Positions 1-9,062 of a stretch of DNA of 64,000 bases are shown piece after piece. Both the position numbers and the translations under genes were made by a program. The stretch is from positions 38,323 through 102,322 of the forward strand of contig NZ_BDAY01000040.1 of the NCBI RefSeq assembly GCF_001612685.1. The letters are read 5' to 3'. The notes below the pieces were generated by a model. That model made no database searches. It was given only the letters and a program-made list of their open reading frames with translations, and was not told the origin of the DNA. How positions within the stretch are numbered: position 1 is the stretch's first letter; each line of letters begins with the position of its first letter. The DNA is from Nocardia altamirensis NBRC 108246 (GTDB lineage Bacteria > Actinomycetota > Actinomycetes > Mycobacteriales > Mycobacteriaceae).

Positions 1-10
1 TCGGAATCTC

Positions 11-2260
11 CTAGTTCGCGATCAAGACGGCAATGTCGGTGTGGGCTGGACTGAACTGTTCGAGCCGGGCGGTCAGGTTGGCCAGCCGTTGCGGCTGGTA
101 GAGGTCGTGCAGGACGCCCATCTCGGATTCGTCGTCGGCCCCGCGCACGATCTCGGGCGCGCAGTCGGTGCGCAACTGGACGTAGCCGGGGGTGCCGTAG
201 CGCAGGCTGGTGAACAGCGGACGCACCCGATCTCGTTCGGGGGCAAGCAGTTCGGCCTGCTGTGCCGGCGTGAGATCGGACCATCCCGGCAGGTCGCGGA
301 CGACGGCGTCGACCAGATCGGGCTGGCAGCGGTGCCTGCGCGGGGTCCGCGAACCCGGCGGTACATAGCTGTAGCGGAGGCAGCCGATCTGCCTGCGCGC
401 CACCCGCACACAGCCGAGGAACAGGGTGTTCTGGCCGATCGGGATGGCATGGGTGCCAACGGTTCCGATCACCGTGCAGTCGGTGAACGAGACCGCGGCG
501 TGCGCCAACGGCCAGTTGGGCGCACCGACGGCTTCGCGCTCGGGATCGGTGGCGTCGATGACGCTGTCGGCGATCTCGATGACGGTGGGGTCGGCGGTGA
601 CCTCGTCCGCGTAGACCTGGATGGATCCGATGATGCTGCGCAGCACCGAGATCCGTCCGTCGCACAGATAGATCTCCAGACTCGGCTCGGCGGGGCGCCG
701 CGGGCTGCAGTCCCCCGCCAACCCCCATCCTGGCACCAACGTGCAGTCCCGGATCTCCACCCGCTGCAGTGGACCTTCCACATGCATCGGACGTCCGGCG
801 ACCAGGATCCCGTCGAGGGTGAAACATCCACCAGGGCGGCCCTTTTCGCCGCGCTCGGTGAACACGGTCAGCGCGTCGGGAGCGTTGCGCTGCTTGTCGA
901 GCAGATAGATCACCGGGCGCGTGCGGTCGGCGGCGCGAATGGTGAGGCTTTCGCCCTTCCGCAATTCAATAGTGAGTTGCTCGACATACACATCGCTGTC
1001 CCGGATTTCGATCACCGCGACCGGCTGCTTGTCCCGCACGTCGTCCCAGGCGTGCAGGGCGTCTTCGATGCTGTCGAGCACGCCGGGTCCACGCTTCTTG
1101 GCGACGGCCTGATAGAAGACCTTCGGAGCGACCGAGGACTGCTCGGACTCCCCCGCCGCGGACTGCTCGTGCTCCGCGGATTCGGGCTCTTCCTGCGCGA
1201 TCGCGGACAGGCGGCGCGGGTACTCACCGCCACCGATATCGGAGCTGAAACCGTAGTGGTAGCGCACCCATACCCCGTGCGGCGGATAGCCGGGCGGGAA
1301 CGCCAGCCGCCCGAGTTCTGGATCGATGGCCACCTTGCCTTTGGGGGTGCGATAGGACCAGTCGGTGAGATCGGCGACGATGAAATCCTCGACGGGCACC
1401 GTCTTGCGCCGTACCCGACCGCGCGACCGCTCCCCGATCTCGACCCGGAAACTGCGTCCGGCACCGTAATATTCGCGGAACCGGCGGGCCAGCATGTGCC
1501 GCCGGATCGGGATCGGCAGCCCCAGCTCCCCACCGGTCTTCGGGTCGGGCTTGGTGAACAACGGCGCGTCGTTGCCGAGCACGCTGAAGGTGAAGCAGCT
1601 CGGCTCGACCTCCTCGATGCACGCCGCGGGCGCATCGGTGATCGGGTAGGCGCGCAACCGCCACACGAACAGTCCGACCTCGGGAATGTTGTAGAACCCT
1701 TGTCCGCGGGTGGAATTGATCCGCCGAACATCCACGGTGTGCGCAAGGGTGTCGAAGGGGCCGCCCAGGCGCAGCAGTCGCTCGATCTCGTGGAGGTCGG
1801 CCACCACGCCCCGATCGTGGTGCAGATGGTTCAGGTGCTGGAAGACCGCGAGCAGTCGATAGAATTCGACCGCTTTGGCAGGCCAGCCCGCCACATCGGC
1901 GGCGAGCTCCTCGAGCAGCGCCAGGGTCCCTTTGCGGCGGTGAGCGCGCACGCTGTCGGCGACCTCCCTGCGCGGGATCAGCGCCCGCACCTGTTCGGGC
2001 GCGGCCTGGGCGAGTTCGCCTGCGGCACTGCCGGGTCGATAGCCGACGAGGTCGCCGAGATACGGCACCACCCAGTCGGCGGCGGTCTCGATGAACCAGT
2101 TGTCGTACAGGCCGTCCAGATCGTCCTCGACATGGACGACCTGTTCGCTGATGACCCGCAACAGATCTCGCAGCGGGTAGCCCTCCGCTTCGTCGCGGGC
2201 CCGATAGATCGCGGGCACCAGCCGATACAGCTGGTCCCATCGCTCAGCAGGCAGGGTCAT
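11..2260 (-). CDS. eCIS tail protein I-like baseplate protein with C-terminal beta-helix-like domain
   Basis: A 749-residue protein. The N-terminal ~200 residues resemble phage tail protein I (P2 gpI / TIGR02242-like) of contractile injection systems, which connects baseplate to fibres. The start at 2260 is chosen because its ATG overlaps the upstream TGA (ATGA); the open frame continues upstream but is only a shadow of the neighbouring gene. From about residue 400 to 650 there are short repeated beta-strand segments (VEIRDCTLV, ISVLRSIIG, AVSFTDCTVIG, NTLFLGCVRV) that look like a right-handed parallel beta-helix. P2 gpI itself is only ~180 residues, so the C-terminal half is an addition, possibly a surface-binding module. 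It is the last eCIS gene inside the window; the operon may continue past position 1. The baseplate assignment is firm; the beta-helix is inferred from pattern only. Confidence 0.85.
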   Translation of the reverse strand: MTLPAERWDQLYRLVPAIYRARDEAEGYPLRDLLRVISEQVVHVEDDLDGLYDNWFIETAADWVVPYLGDLVGYRPGSAAGELAQAAPEQVRALIPRREVADSVRAHRRKGTLALLEELAADVAGWPAKAVEFYRLLAVFQHLNHLHHDRGVVADLHEIERLLRLGGPFDTLAHTVDVRRINSTRGQGFYNIPEVGLFVWRLRAYPITDAPAACIEEVEPSCFTFSVLGNDAPLFTKPDPKTGGELGLPIPIRRHMLARRFREYYGAGRSFRVEIGERSRGRVRRKTVPVEDFIVADLTDWSYRTPKGKVAIDPELGRLAFPPGYPPHGVWVRYHYGFSSDIGGGEYPRRLSAIAQEEPESAEHEQSAAGESEQSSVAPKVFYQAVAKKRGPGVLDSIEDALHAWDDVRDKQPVAVIEIRDSDVYVEQLTIELRKGESLTIRAADRTRPVIYLLDKQRNAPDALTVFTERGEKGRPGGCFTLDGILVAGRPMHVEGPLQRVEIRDCTLVPGWGLAGDCSPRRPAEPSLEIYLCDGRISVLRSIIGSIQVYADEVTADPTVIEIADSVIDATDPEREAVGAPNWPLAHAAVSFTDCTVIGTVGTHAIPIGQNTLFLGCVRVARRQIGCLRYSYVPPGSRTPRRHRCQPDLVDAVVRDLPGWSDLTPAQQAELLAPERDRVRPLFTSLRYGTPGYVQLRTDCAPEIVRGADDESEMGVLHDLYQPQRLANLTARLEQFSPAHTDIAVLIAN

Positions 2261-5200
2261 AGCGCCTCCAGGATCAAGGTGTCGGGGGCCGTTGGGCTCA
2301 GGATCAACAGTTCGGCGGGCCGGATCACACCCAGTCCCGGCCAGGCGTGCGAGTCGAATTCGGCTGGCGCGGCAGGTACTACCAGCCGCAGGGTCAGTCC
2401 CGCGGTCGGATCGGCAGCGATCAGTTCGGTCTCGCCGATCGAATCCAGAATGCTCAGATCCGCATAGACGACGCCGGGCACCGCATGGATGGCCGCCAGC
2501 ACCGCCGATTGGGTGATGGCACTGGCGATATCGCGCTTGCCTGGTCCGAACTCGGCAAGCAGCCTGGCCCGGATCACCGGTTCGACCTCGGCCCACACCC
2601 GATCCGGATCGATGCGCACCTTCGCCGAAACGGCCAGGGCGCGCAGGGCGCGAATGGCGACCTGCACCTCTTGATCGGGATCGCCGAGTTCCTGCAACGC
2701 CCGCCGCAGATTGGCGGTGAGCGCCGAGGTCGGCGCGATCGGGGCGTCGTCGATGCCCGCGACGGTGACGTGCACGACCAGCCTGCGCCCATCGGACAGT
2801 TCCTGCGCGGTGGCGGTGCCGATGCCTGCGAAGGCGGTGGCGAAATCGGCGTAGTCCGAGACCGAGACGAGCCGATCGAGCGCCTGCACGCTGACCGCCG
2901 CATTGCGGCGCACGGTTTCGCGACCGTCCCGGTTCGCGCCGCCGGTGGCGGGCAGCGGATTGGTGACCGCGGTGACACCGAGCGGCTGATCCAACGGGGT
3001 GGCAATCGATCCCGCGGCCGCATTGCCGGAAAGGCCTATGCCGCTGCGATATCGGGCCCGGATGTTCTCGACACCGCTGGACGGGCGGGCCGCGCCGAAC
3101 ACCACCGCGCTGTTGCCGTCGTCGTCGGTGTCGATGACATAACCGCGGTCGTTGCGGCCGATATCGAGCAGGCTGTCGGCTTGGTGCCAGCGCACCTGGT
3201 CCACGAACACCTCGAGTGCGGCGCTCGCACCCGCGCTGGTCGGCGCGGGCAGGTAGGTCAGCGGCGGCTGCTTGAGTGGGTAGCGCGCGAATTCCTTGGT
3301 GGGATCCCCGGATCCGAGCACTTCGCCGCGGGTCTCGCCGTGCGTGGCCGGCGCGACGTTGCCGTAGATGGTCACACTCGAACGCCGGTAGGTGAACGCC
3401 AGCGGTTCCGCCAACCGGACGAAGGTGTGCACGGTATCGCCGGGCAGCTCGACGACCTCGGAGTGCGGGCAGCCGTCGAGGCGGTCACCGCTGGAGTCGC
3501 ACACGACTTTTCGGGTGGAGTGGTGTTCGACCGCGGCGACCATGACCACTTCCCCACCGCGCACACCGGTCGGTCCGGCCTGAGACGTGTCGGGGTTCTG
3601 GCCCTCCCGGATGGCGGCGTCGGTGCGTTCCCCGGTAACGATCAGCCGGTGGCCCGGCGTCAGTTCGGGGAAAAGACCATCCAATTCCAGTGTGTCGCAC
3701 GAAATATCGTCGTAGATCACCGGCTGGGCGGCGGCCAGCAGCTGCTGGCGCGGGCAGCCGATATCCTTGTCGTCCAGTGAGATACCGGCCAGCGTCAGAG
3801 TTTCCTCCTGCGCGAGCACCGTGGTCTCGTCGAGCACCTTGTGCAGTTCATCGGAGCCACCCTCCGGCCAGTCCTGAGCAAGGGTGAGTCTGCTTACCTT
3901 GGTGGACAAGCCCAGGATGTTGGCGGTCACCGTCTCGATGGCGGTGACCTCGCGAGTGGCGACCTTGGGGCTCACCCACTGGTTGATCAGGACGATGGTG
4001 CTGCCCACGGTGACCGCCGGGTAGACGGCGTCGAGATCGAGTGTCTTTCCGCGTATGTACTTCGGCGGTTTGATCGTTGGATGGTTTTCGTCCACCCCAT
4101 TGGGGATCGCAAGGTGCACCCCACCACCGCCACCGGCCGGCGGATTGGCAGGTTCGGACTGCAGTGCCTTGATCTTCGGGTCGGTGTAGCCGGTGATGGC
4201 GCCGTTCTGATAGATCGGGAACTTCGGCGCGGCGGCACCGAACAGCATGGCGCTCAGCCGCATCCGACGGACCTTGGGCGGCGACGAGTTCGACGCAGTG
4301 CTGTTGGCCAGCGCGCTGTCGAGGGTGCCCGCGATCTCCGGAACCAGATCACCGAGCAGGGCACTGACACCCGCTTTGTCCGCGCCGAGCAGATCACGCA
4401 GATCGCGCGGCAGATCGGCAGCGGCGCTCGGCGGCACCGACGGCGGTTTGCGCAGTGCATCGACCAGTAGTTCGAGCCGGGTCGGGATGTGCCCGTTCAT
4501 CTTTCGCGCCGCCACGTTGTCGGCGGCCAATGCGCTGGCGGGGCGCCAGGATTTGGCGGCGGACGGAAGATTGCGGGTGGCATAATCGAGCCACGTGACC
4601 TTGGCGGTGGTGAGATCGGCAGGGGCATCGACGACTACGCCGGTCACCGCATAGATCGTCCGCGCGCCACCGAAATCGATCGTGATCTTGTCGCCGTCCC
4701 GCAAGTCGGTCAACACACCTTTGAACACCAATTCCTCGGTGAATCGCAGTGTTTTCGGAATCAACAGCTGCGGCTCCCTGCGCCGCACCGCCAACGCGCT
4801 CAGATTCCCGTACCCCACAACGGCTTCGGCGGTCTCGAAGGTGGCAGGCAGCTGCCCTGGCCCCGGGATCTGCTGCGCCTTGGTGCCCGCCGGGATCGGC
4901 ACCCGCTGGTCCTTGTTGACCGTGAACGCCAGATACGCCGAGGCCGACAGTCCAGGACGGGGCCGATAGCCGACGAGTTCGGCCAGGCGCCGCACCGAGT
5001 ACTCCTCGGTGGCGGTGCGCAGAAAGCCTTCGTTGGCAATGCGTTCGGAGTAGAAGGTGAGCACATCGGCGACGGTTGCCCACCCGTCGAGCAGCGCCAT
5101 CGACAGATCCGACGGCTCGCGAGTGGTGAGCGCGGCGAGCGCGGGCACCTCGGAGCTGCCGAGCCGCGCGCGCATACTCGCGAGGAACTGCGGATGCGTG

Positions 5201-5340
5201 CCGACCCGGTAGGTCAAGGCAGGCAGGCCGGGCCGGTTGGCCACCGAAACCGGTGTCGCAACGGCGGTTCCAGTGCAGCAGTCGTCGCAGCCGCAGGCGC
5301 TGCCGCCGCCGCAGGTTGGTGTGCCACAGTCGGTGTTCAT
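2257..5340 (-). CDS. eCIS baseplate assembly protein (gpJ-like), large, Cys-rich N-terminus
   Basis: A 1027-residue putative baseplate assembly protein of the TIGR02243 / baseplate J type found in eCIS operons (Afp11/Afp12-like wedge proteins). Motifs near the N-terminus (ALLDGWATVADVLTFYSERI, LAELVGYRPRPG) and a C-terminal J-like region (VSVSDYADFATAFAGIG, then a run on strand-rich sequence ending LILEAL) fit the family. The start at 5340 gives an ATGA overlap with the preceding gene. The first 22 residues contain six cysteines (C5, C10, C16, C18, C21, C22), which could bind metal or form disulfides; this is seen directly, its role is unknown. It is translationally coupled on both sides. Confidence 0.88.
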   Translation of the reverse strand: MNTDCGTPTCGGGSACGCDDCCTGTAVATPVSVANRPGLPALTYRVGTHPQFLASMRARLGSSEVPALAALTTREPSDLSMALLDGWATVADVLTFYSERIANEGFLRTATEEYSVRRLAELVGYRPRPGLSASAYLAFTVNKDQRVPIPAGTKAQQIPGPGQLPATFETAEAVVGYGNLSALAVRRREPQLLIPKTLRFTEELVFKGVLTDLRDGDKITIDFGGARTIYAVTGVVVDAPADLTTAKVTWLDYATRNLPSAAKSWRPASALAADNVAARKMNGHIPTRLELLVDALRKPPSVPPSAAADLPRDLRDLLGADKAGVSALLGDLVPEIAGTLDSALANSTASNSSPPKVRRMRLSAMLFGAAAPKFPIYQNGAITGYTDPKIKALQSEPANPPAGGGGGVHLAIPNGVDENHPTIKPPKYIRGKTLDLDAVYPAVTVGSTIVLINQWVSPKVATREVTAIETVTANILGLSTKVSRLTLAQDWPEGGSDELHKVLDETTVLAQEETLTLAGISLDDKDIGCPRQQLLAAAQPVIYDDISCDTLELDGLFPELTPGHRLIVTGERTDAAIREGQNPDTSQAGPTGVRGGEVVMVAAVEHHSTRKVVCDSSGDRLDGCPHSEVVELPGDTVHTFVRLAEPLAFTYRRSSVTIYGNVAPATHGETRGEVLGSGDPTKEFARYPLKQPPLTYLPAPTSAGASAALEVFVDQVRWHQADSLLDIGRNDRGYVIDTDDDGNSAVVFGAARPSSGVENIRARYRSGIGLSGNAAAGSIATPLDQPLGVTAVTNPLPATGGANRDGRETVRRNAAVSVQALDRLVSVSDYADFATAFAGIGTATAQELSDGRRLVVHVTVAGIDDAPIAPTSALTANLRRALQELGDPDQEVQVAIRALRALAVSAKVRIDPDRVWAEVEPVIRARLLAEFGPGKRDIASAITQSAVLAAIHAVPGVVYADLSILDSIGETELIAADPTAGLTLRLVVPAAPAEFDSHAWPGLGVIRPAELLILSPTAPDTLILEAL

Positions 5341-7829
5341 CGTCCACCTCGCAGATCCAGTCGCAGGATGCCGTGTTCGGGCGCGGCGGGATCGTTGTCC
5401 AGGCGCGGGACCTCCATCGGCCGCATGCGCAGTACTCCGTTGTCGGGCAGGTCTTTCGCGTCCGCGGGCACCGTGGACTGGCCGTAGCGCCGCAACCGGG
5501 TGACCTCGGCGTTGCCGACGCCCGCCACCGCGGCGGCCACCGCGACCAAGGTCGACGCGGCCACGCTCGCCCCGAAGGTCACGGCGTCGGGATGGAACAT
5601 CCCGAGGGTGCCGTCGCTGAGTCGCCGACTTCCCAACCGCGCGTGCAGAATTCGTGCGACATCGGCGCGCCGGTAGCCTTCGGCGACGCAGATCCGCATG
5701 TCGATCTCCAGCCCGACGTTGATCGCGGGCACCACGGCAACGTCGTGGCCGATCCGGCGATAGTGGTCGAGGCGGGCGGCGATGGCGGCGAGCAGATCCG
5801 GGCACGGGTCGAACGCGCCGAACGAATCCACGCCGACCCGCATCTCGTACCAGCTCCCGGTCCACCGCTGTTCGGCGGCGGCGCGCTGCACCCGCGCCGG
5901 AAAGTCACGCATGGTGAGCTCGGCGTAGTCGGCGGGGGTGATGGCGCGCTGCCGGTCGCGGTGCATGGCGCGCGGCGCGAACTTCTTCACCTCGACGACC
6001 GATTCCGGGGCAAGCCCGCCAACGGCGGGCAGCGGATTGTGGACGCGCACTTCGGCGCCGCTGACGAGGTCGTCGTACACGAGGTGCCGGATGCTGTCCG
6101 GCCCGACGTTGCCCACCGGTCCCGCCCCGACTCGATAGTCGGCCAGGAACCGCTCGGTCGCGGCGGGCGCCCGCCCGAGGGTGTCGTCACCGAAACGCAG
6201 GTGCACGATGGCCTCGTCGTCGGTCTCCACCACCAGGTGCCGGTCGCCGGGCCCGCTGTCGAGCAGATCATGGCGCGGCTCCCACCGCGCTTTCACACCG
6301 TGATCGGTGCTGGTCAAGCGCAGCTGGGCGAGCGCTGCTCGCGGAGCATCGACGGTGATCGCGGCGGCAGGCGCGTCCGGCGCGAACGGCATCCGATAGG
6401 ACAGCGGGGTGTCGGTGAGCGCGGGCCGGTACCGTCCCGGCCGCAGCACCGGCGGATCCGGGCAGCCGTCCTGGCAGGGCTCGACGCGCGAGACAATCGG
6501 CACCTCGCCGAGCTCTTCGCACGTCGTCCTGCCGTGGTCGACGAGCGTGACGTTGCCGCGCACCACACTGACCGGATCGAGCACCGCACACTCCGGCGGC
6601 GGCCCGATCGCGGACAAGCACAGCGCGAACGGCAGCGCATCGGCTGTGCCCCAGGCAATTTCGACGATCTCGGTATCCGTCAGCGGATCGGTGTCGCGGC
6701 GCGCCTCGGTGAGGCGCACCGCGTGGCGGTGATTGAGGTCGGCGTCGGCGGCAAGGCCGGTGCCAGGCCCGAGGATCTCCTCGAACACCAGCACATCCCC
6801 CGCCGCCAAACCCAGCGTGCTGTCCCCGCACTCGTCGACGACATCGATCAGGGTGGCGGTGGTAGTACCCGCGGGCAGACAGCAGTCACCGTCGCCCCAG
6901 GTGTAGAAGTGAATGGTGGAGCGGTCTTTGCGGATCGGCCGCGCCCACACCGGTTCGAACCACAGATAGTCGGCCGACGAAATCCGCTCCAGTGCCTCCG
7001 GTTTCATGAGCGGCGCGGCATCGGCGAGCAACGCGGCGACATCGGTGACGAACGCCTTCGGCGCGTCCAGGTCGTGGGTCGTCTCGACAACCACCCACGC
7101 CCGCGCACTGGCTCCCTCGTGCATGCGGTAGTCGACCAGTCGCGCGTGCCTGCGCACCGAGGTGCGGAGCCGCGCAGTCGTCAGATACGCCTCGGTCGCG
7201 ATCGCGTCCTGCCGGTAGCTCAGCTGATCGCCAACGTAGGCAAGCACTTCGAGCAGCATCACGTACATGTCGGCCGCGCTGCGCTCGCGCCACCCAGGGG
7301 CGAGCACCGCCATCCGGTCCAGGAGCAGCTCGGTGAAACTCTGGTAATCCTTTGCCAGATAACGAATATCGGGCTGTGACCACGCCGGCGGCGGGCACGG
7401 GACGGGCAGACAGTCCAGCTCGGACGGGCAGTCGACCTTGAAACTGAATTCCAGCGCGTAGTAGCGCGGGTCGAACCCGTGATGCCTTGTCGCGGTGGGA
7501 TATCCGTACTCGTCGGCCTCAACGACCTCCAGCCGATAGCAGGAGTGGTCACCGGGCCGATCCAGCTGCACGGTCAGGCAGTCGTCGCGTTCGGGGTCCT
7601 CATTGGCGCAGATCGAGAATCCGGTGACCCGAATGTCGGTGATCCGCCTGCCGCCGACGACGCGCAGGTTGCCGAGCTCGAGGTCATCGGGCGCCTTGTC
7701 CAGGAAGTACACCGTCAGCCTCCGCTGATCGGCAGACACCTCCAGATAGTCGAGGCCGTTGAGGCACGGGTCGCGGCGGACCAGCGCACGACGGCGTTCG
7801 TCGCGGCACCGCAACATGGTTTCGGTCAT
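5337..7829 (-). CDS. eCIS baseplate assembly protein (gpJ/TIGR02243 family)
   Basis: An 830-residue baseplate protein, the second TIGR02243-type gene of the cluster. Recognisable parts are an N-terminal beta-rich segment (residues 1-130), the motif IRYLAKDYQSFTELLLDRM followed by MLLEVLAYVGDQLSYRQDAI, and a C-terminal half with a baseplate J signature (AMHRDRQRAITPADYAELTM). It should form part of the baseplate wedge ring. The start at 7829 overlaps the gp25 gene stop as ATGA, and its own stop overlaps the next gene's start in the same way, so the subunits are translated in coupled fashion. The segment around residues 140-155 carries several Cys-Pro pairs. Confidence 0.9.
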   Translation of the reverse strand: MTETMLRCRDERRRALVRRDPCLNGLDYLEVSADQRRLTVYFLDKAPDDLELGNLRVVGGRRITDIRVTGFSICANEDPERDDCLTVQLDRPGDHSCYRLEVVEADEYGYPTATRHHGFDPRYYALEFSFKVDCPSELDCLPVPCPPPAWSQPDIRYLAKDYQSFTELLLDRMAVLAPGWRERSAADMYVMLLEVLAYVGDQLSYRQDAIATEAYLTTARLRTSVRRHARLVDYRMHEGASARAWVVVETTHDLDAPKAFVTDVAALLADAAPLMKPEALERISSADYLWFEPVWARPIRKDRSTIHFYTWGDGDCCLPAGTTTATLIDVVDECGDSTLGLAAGDVLVFEEILGPGTGLAADADLNHRHAVRLTEARRDTDPLTDTEIVEIAWGTADALPFALCLSAIGPPPECAVLDPVSVVRGNVTLVDHGRTTCEELGEVPIVSRVEPCQDGCPDPPVLRPGRYRPALTDTPLSYRMPFAPDAPAAAITVDAPRAALAQLRLTSTDHGVKARWEPRHDLLDSGPGDRHLVVETDDEAIVHLRFGDDTLGRAPAATERFLADYRVGAGPVGNVGPDSIRHLVYDDLVSGAEVRVHNPLPAVGGLAPESVVEVKKFAPRAMHRDRQRAITPADYAELTMRDFPARVQRAAAEQRWTGSWYEMRVGVDSFGAFDPCPDLLAAIAARLDHYRRIGHDVAVVPAINVGLEIDMRICVAEGYRRADVARILHARLGSRRLSDGTLGMFHPDAVTFGASVAASTLVAVAAAVAGVGNAEVTRLRRYGQSTVPADAKDLPDNGVLRMRPMEVPRLDNDPAAPEHGILRLDLRGGR

Positions 7830-8200
7830 GGTGTGCTCCCCACCTCGAAGTCTTCGGTGCGCGTCTCGCCGAGGTCGCGCAACAGATAGTCGATGCGCAC
7901 CTTCAAGGTGGCGCCCTCGCTGATCACCCGCAGCGTGCGCACCTCGATCACCTCGGCGAGCCAACGCGCCAGCGCGGTCTGCAGACTCAGCTCGACCGCG
8001 GCGGCGATCTCGGGGCTGTTGGGTCCGAAGAGGTGACGTTCGAGCCCGGCGCCGAAGTCCGGCCGGTTCACCCGCTCGCCGGGCAACGTCAACAGCAGTT
8101 GCTCGATCATCTGGTGCACATGCGCCGGATAGTCGGCGCTCGCGGTGCGCCCGCGATTGTCGAATCCGTACGGGTACGCGATATCCACGCGGTCGGTCAT
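7826..8200 (-). CDS. eCIS baseplate wedge protein, gpW/gp25 family
   Basis: A 124-residue gp25-like (Afp9-type) protein that initiates sheath assembly at the baseplate. The family pattern is clear: N-terminal IAYPYGFDNRGRTA, a helix LLTLPGERVNRPDFGAGLERHLF, and a C-terminal strand-rich end (LKVRIDYLLRD). Length is typical. It lies between the PAAR tip gene and the first J-type gene with ATGA overlaps on both sides, the position expected in eCIS operons. Confidence 0.92.
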   Translation of the reverse strand: MTDRVDIAYPYGFDNRGRTASADYPAHVHQMIEQLLLTLPGERVNRPDFGAGLERHLFGPNSPEIAAAVELSLQTALARWLAEVIEVRTLRVISEGATLKVRIDYLLRDLGETRTEDFEVGSTP

Positions 8201-8520
8201 AACGCCACCACCCTGGTTTGTGCGGACAGCGGCAACATCGGCGTGCCCGAAGGCGCACAGACGGAGGTGCCGCCGAGAATGGCCAACGGCTGCCCGTTGG
8301 AAGTGACCCGGGTCGTGCCGGTGATCCATTGCCCGGTCACACACGGCCCGTTGGCCGCGATCGGTGGCGGCAGCGCGCACCCCGCGATCAGATACGGCAC
8401 CGGAAGCAGCGCGGTCGGCTGTGCCGAGACCGTCACCCTCGGGTTCACCGACGCAGGCGTCGCTGTGCCACCGTGGCTGCATTTGACCTGGGCGCCCAGG
8501 TGCAGCAGCGGCCCGGGCAT
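8197..8520 (-). CDS. eCIS spike tip, PAAR-like protein
   Basis: A 107-residue PAAR-like protein expected to cap the spike and pierce the target membrane (Afp10 role). It begins MPGPLLHLGAQVKCSHGG; further Cys residues sit near 48, 60 and 88 and could bind a metal together with the His. The glycine-, proline- and strand-rich composition fits the PAAR cone. It is coupled to the gpV gene by a 1-nt TGATG overlap and to gp25 by ATGA, immediately downstream of the spike base as usual. Confidence 0.82.
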   Translation of the reverse strand: MPGPLLHLGAQVKCSHGGTATPASVNPRVTVSAQPTALLPVPYLIAGCALPPPIAANGPCVTGQWITGTTRVTSNGQPLAILGGTSVCAPSGTPMLPLSAQTRVVAL

Positions 8521-9062
8521 CAGGTCACCACCAGTGCGGTCTGGTTGACCGCGACGGTCGGACCGATCATGGTCAGCGTGGCGCCTTTGCCGTTGCTCAG
8601 GTAGATCCCCGAATCGTTGACCACCACCATGGCGCCGCCAGGGCTGCGCAACACGATGCCACCCGACACCGGGGTCGGCGCCGCGTCGCTGAGCACCAGC
8701 GTGGTCTGCGCGGTGGTCTGCACGACGATGTTCTGTCCGGGCGGGATGGCCGGCGGCACCAGCGCGAGCGCGGGCACTTCGGCGGCGCTGCCCCAGAATC
8801 CGCCGACCCAGATCGGATAGTCCGGATCGCCCTGTTCGAATTCGATCCACACGCCTGCCCCGATTTGCGGAACCATGAAGGTGCCCTGCTGTTTTCCGGC
8901 AAGCGGTACGCACGGCATCGCCCAGCTCGACGGCACAAGCCCGAGCACATCGGGCACCTGGGCGAGCAGCCGTCCGCGCTGTTCGGGATCGATGTTGTTG
9001 ATGACGGTGCCGCGGTACTTGCCGTAGTACCTGGCGCCCGCCGTCTCGTCGGGGCTCGTCAT
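8520..9062 (-). CDS. eCIS spike base protein, gpV/VgrG-type OB-fold
   Basis: A 180-residue baseplate assembly protein V-like (Afp8-type) spike protein. The OB-fold region is typical: YYGKYRGTVINNIDPEQRGR, VPQIGAGVWIEFEQGDPDYPIWVGGFWG. A C-terminal repetitive beta region (residues ~110-180) should form the trimeric needle that carries the PAAR tip. The start at 9062 is set by the ATGA overlap with the gpD-like gene. It is shorter than T6SS VgrG because the gpD-like part is a separate gene upstream. Confidence 0.9.
   Translation of the reverse strand: MTSPDETAGARYYGKYRGTVINNIDPEQRGRLLAQVPDVLGLVPSSWAMPCVPLAGKQQGTFMVPQIGAGVWIEFEQGDPDYPIWVGGFWGSAAEVPALALVPPAIPPGQNIVVQTTAQTTLVLSDAAPTPVSGGIVLRSPGGAMVVVNDSGIYLSNGKGATLTMIGPTVAVNQTALVVT

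Noticed and set aside
41..2467. 808-codon open frame on the plus strand opposite the tail-I gene
   Set aside because: Long antisense frames are expected at this GC content; its translation has no family motifs, while the minus-strand frame is clearly a baseplate protein with coupled start.
6940..6965. GGTTCGAACC resembling a tRNA T-arm
   Set aside because: It lies inside the baseplate gene and no acceptor, D or anticodon stems could be found around it.
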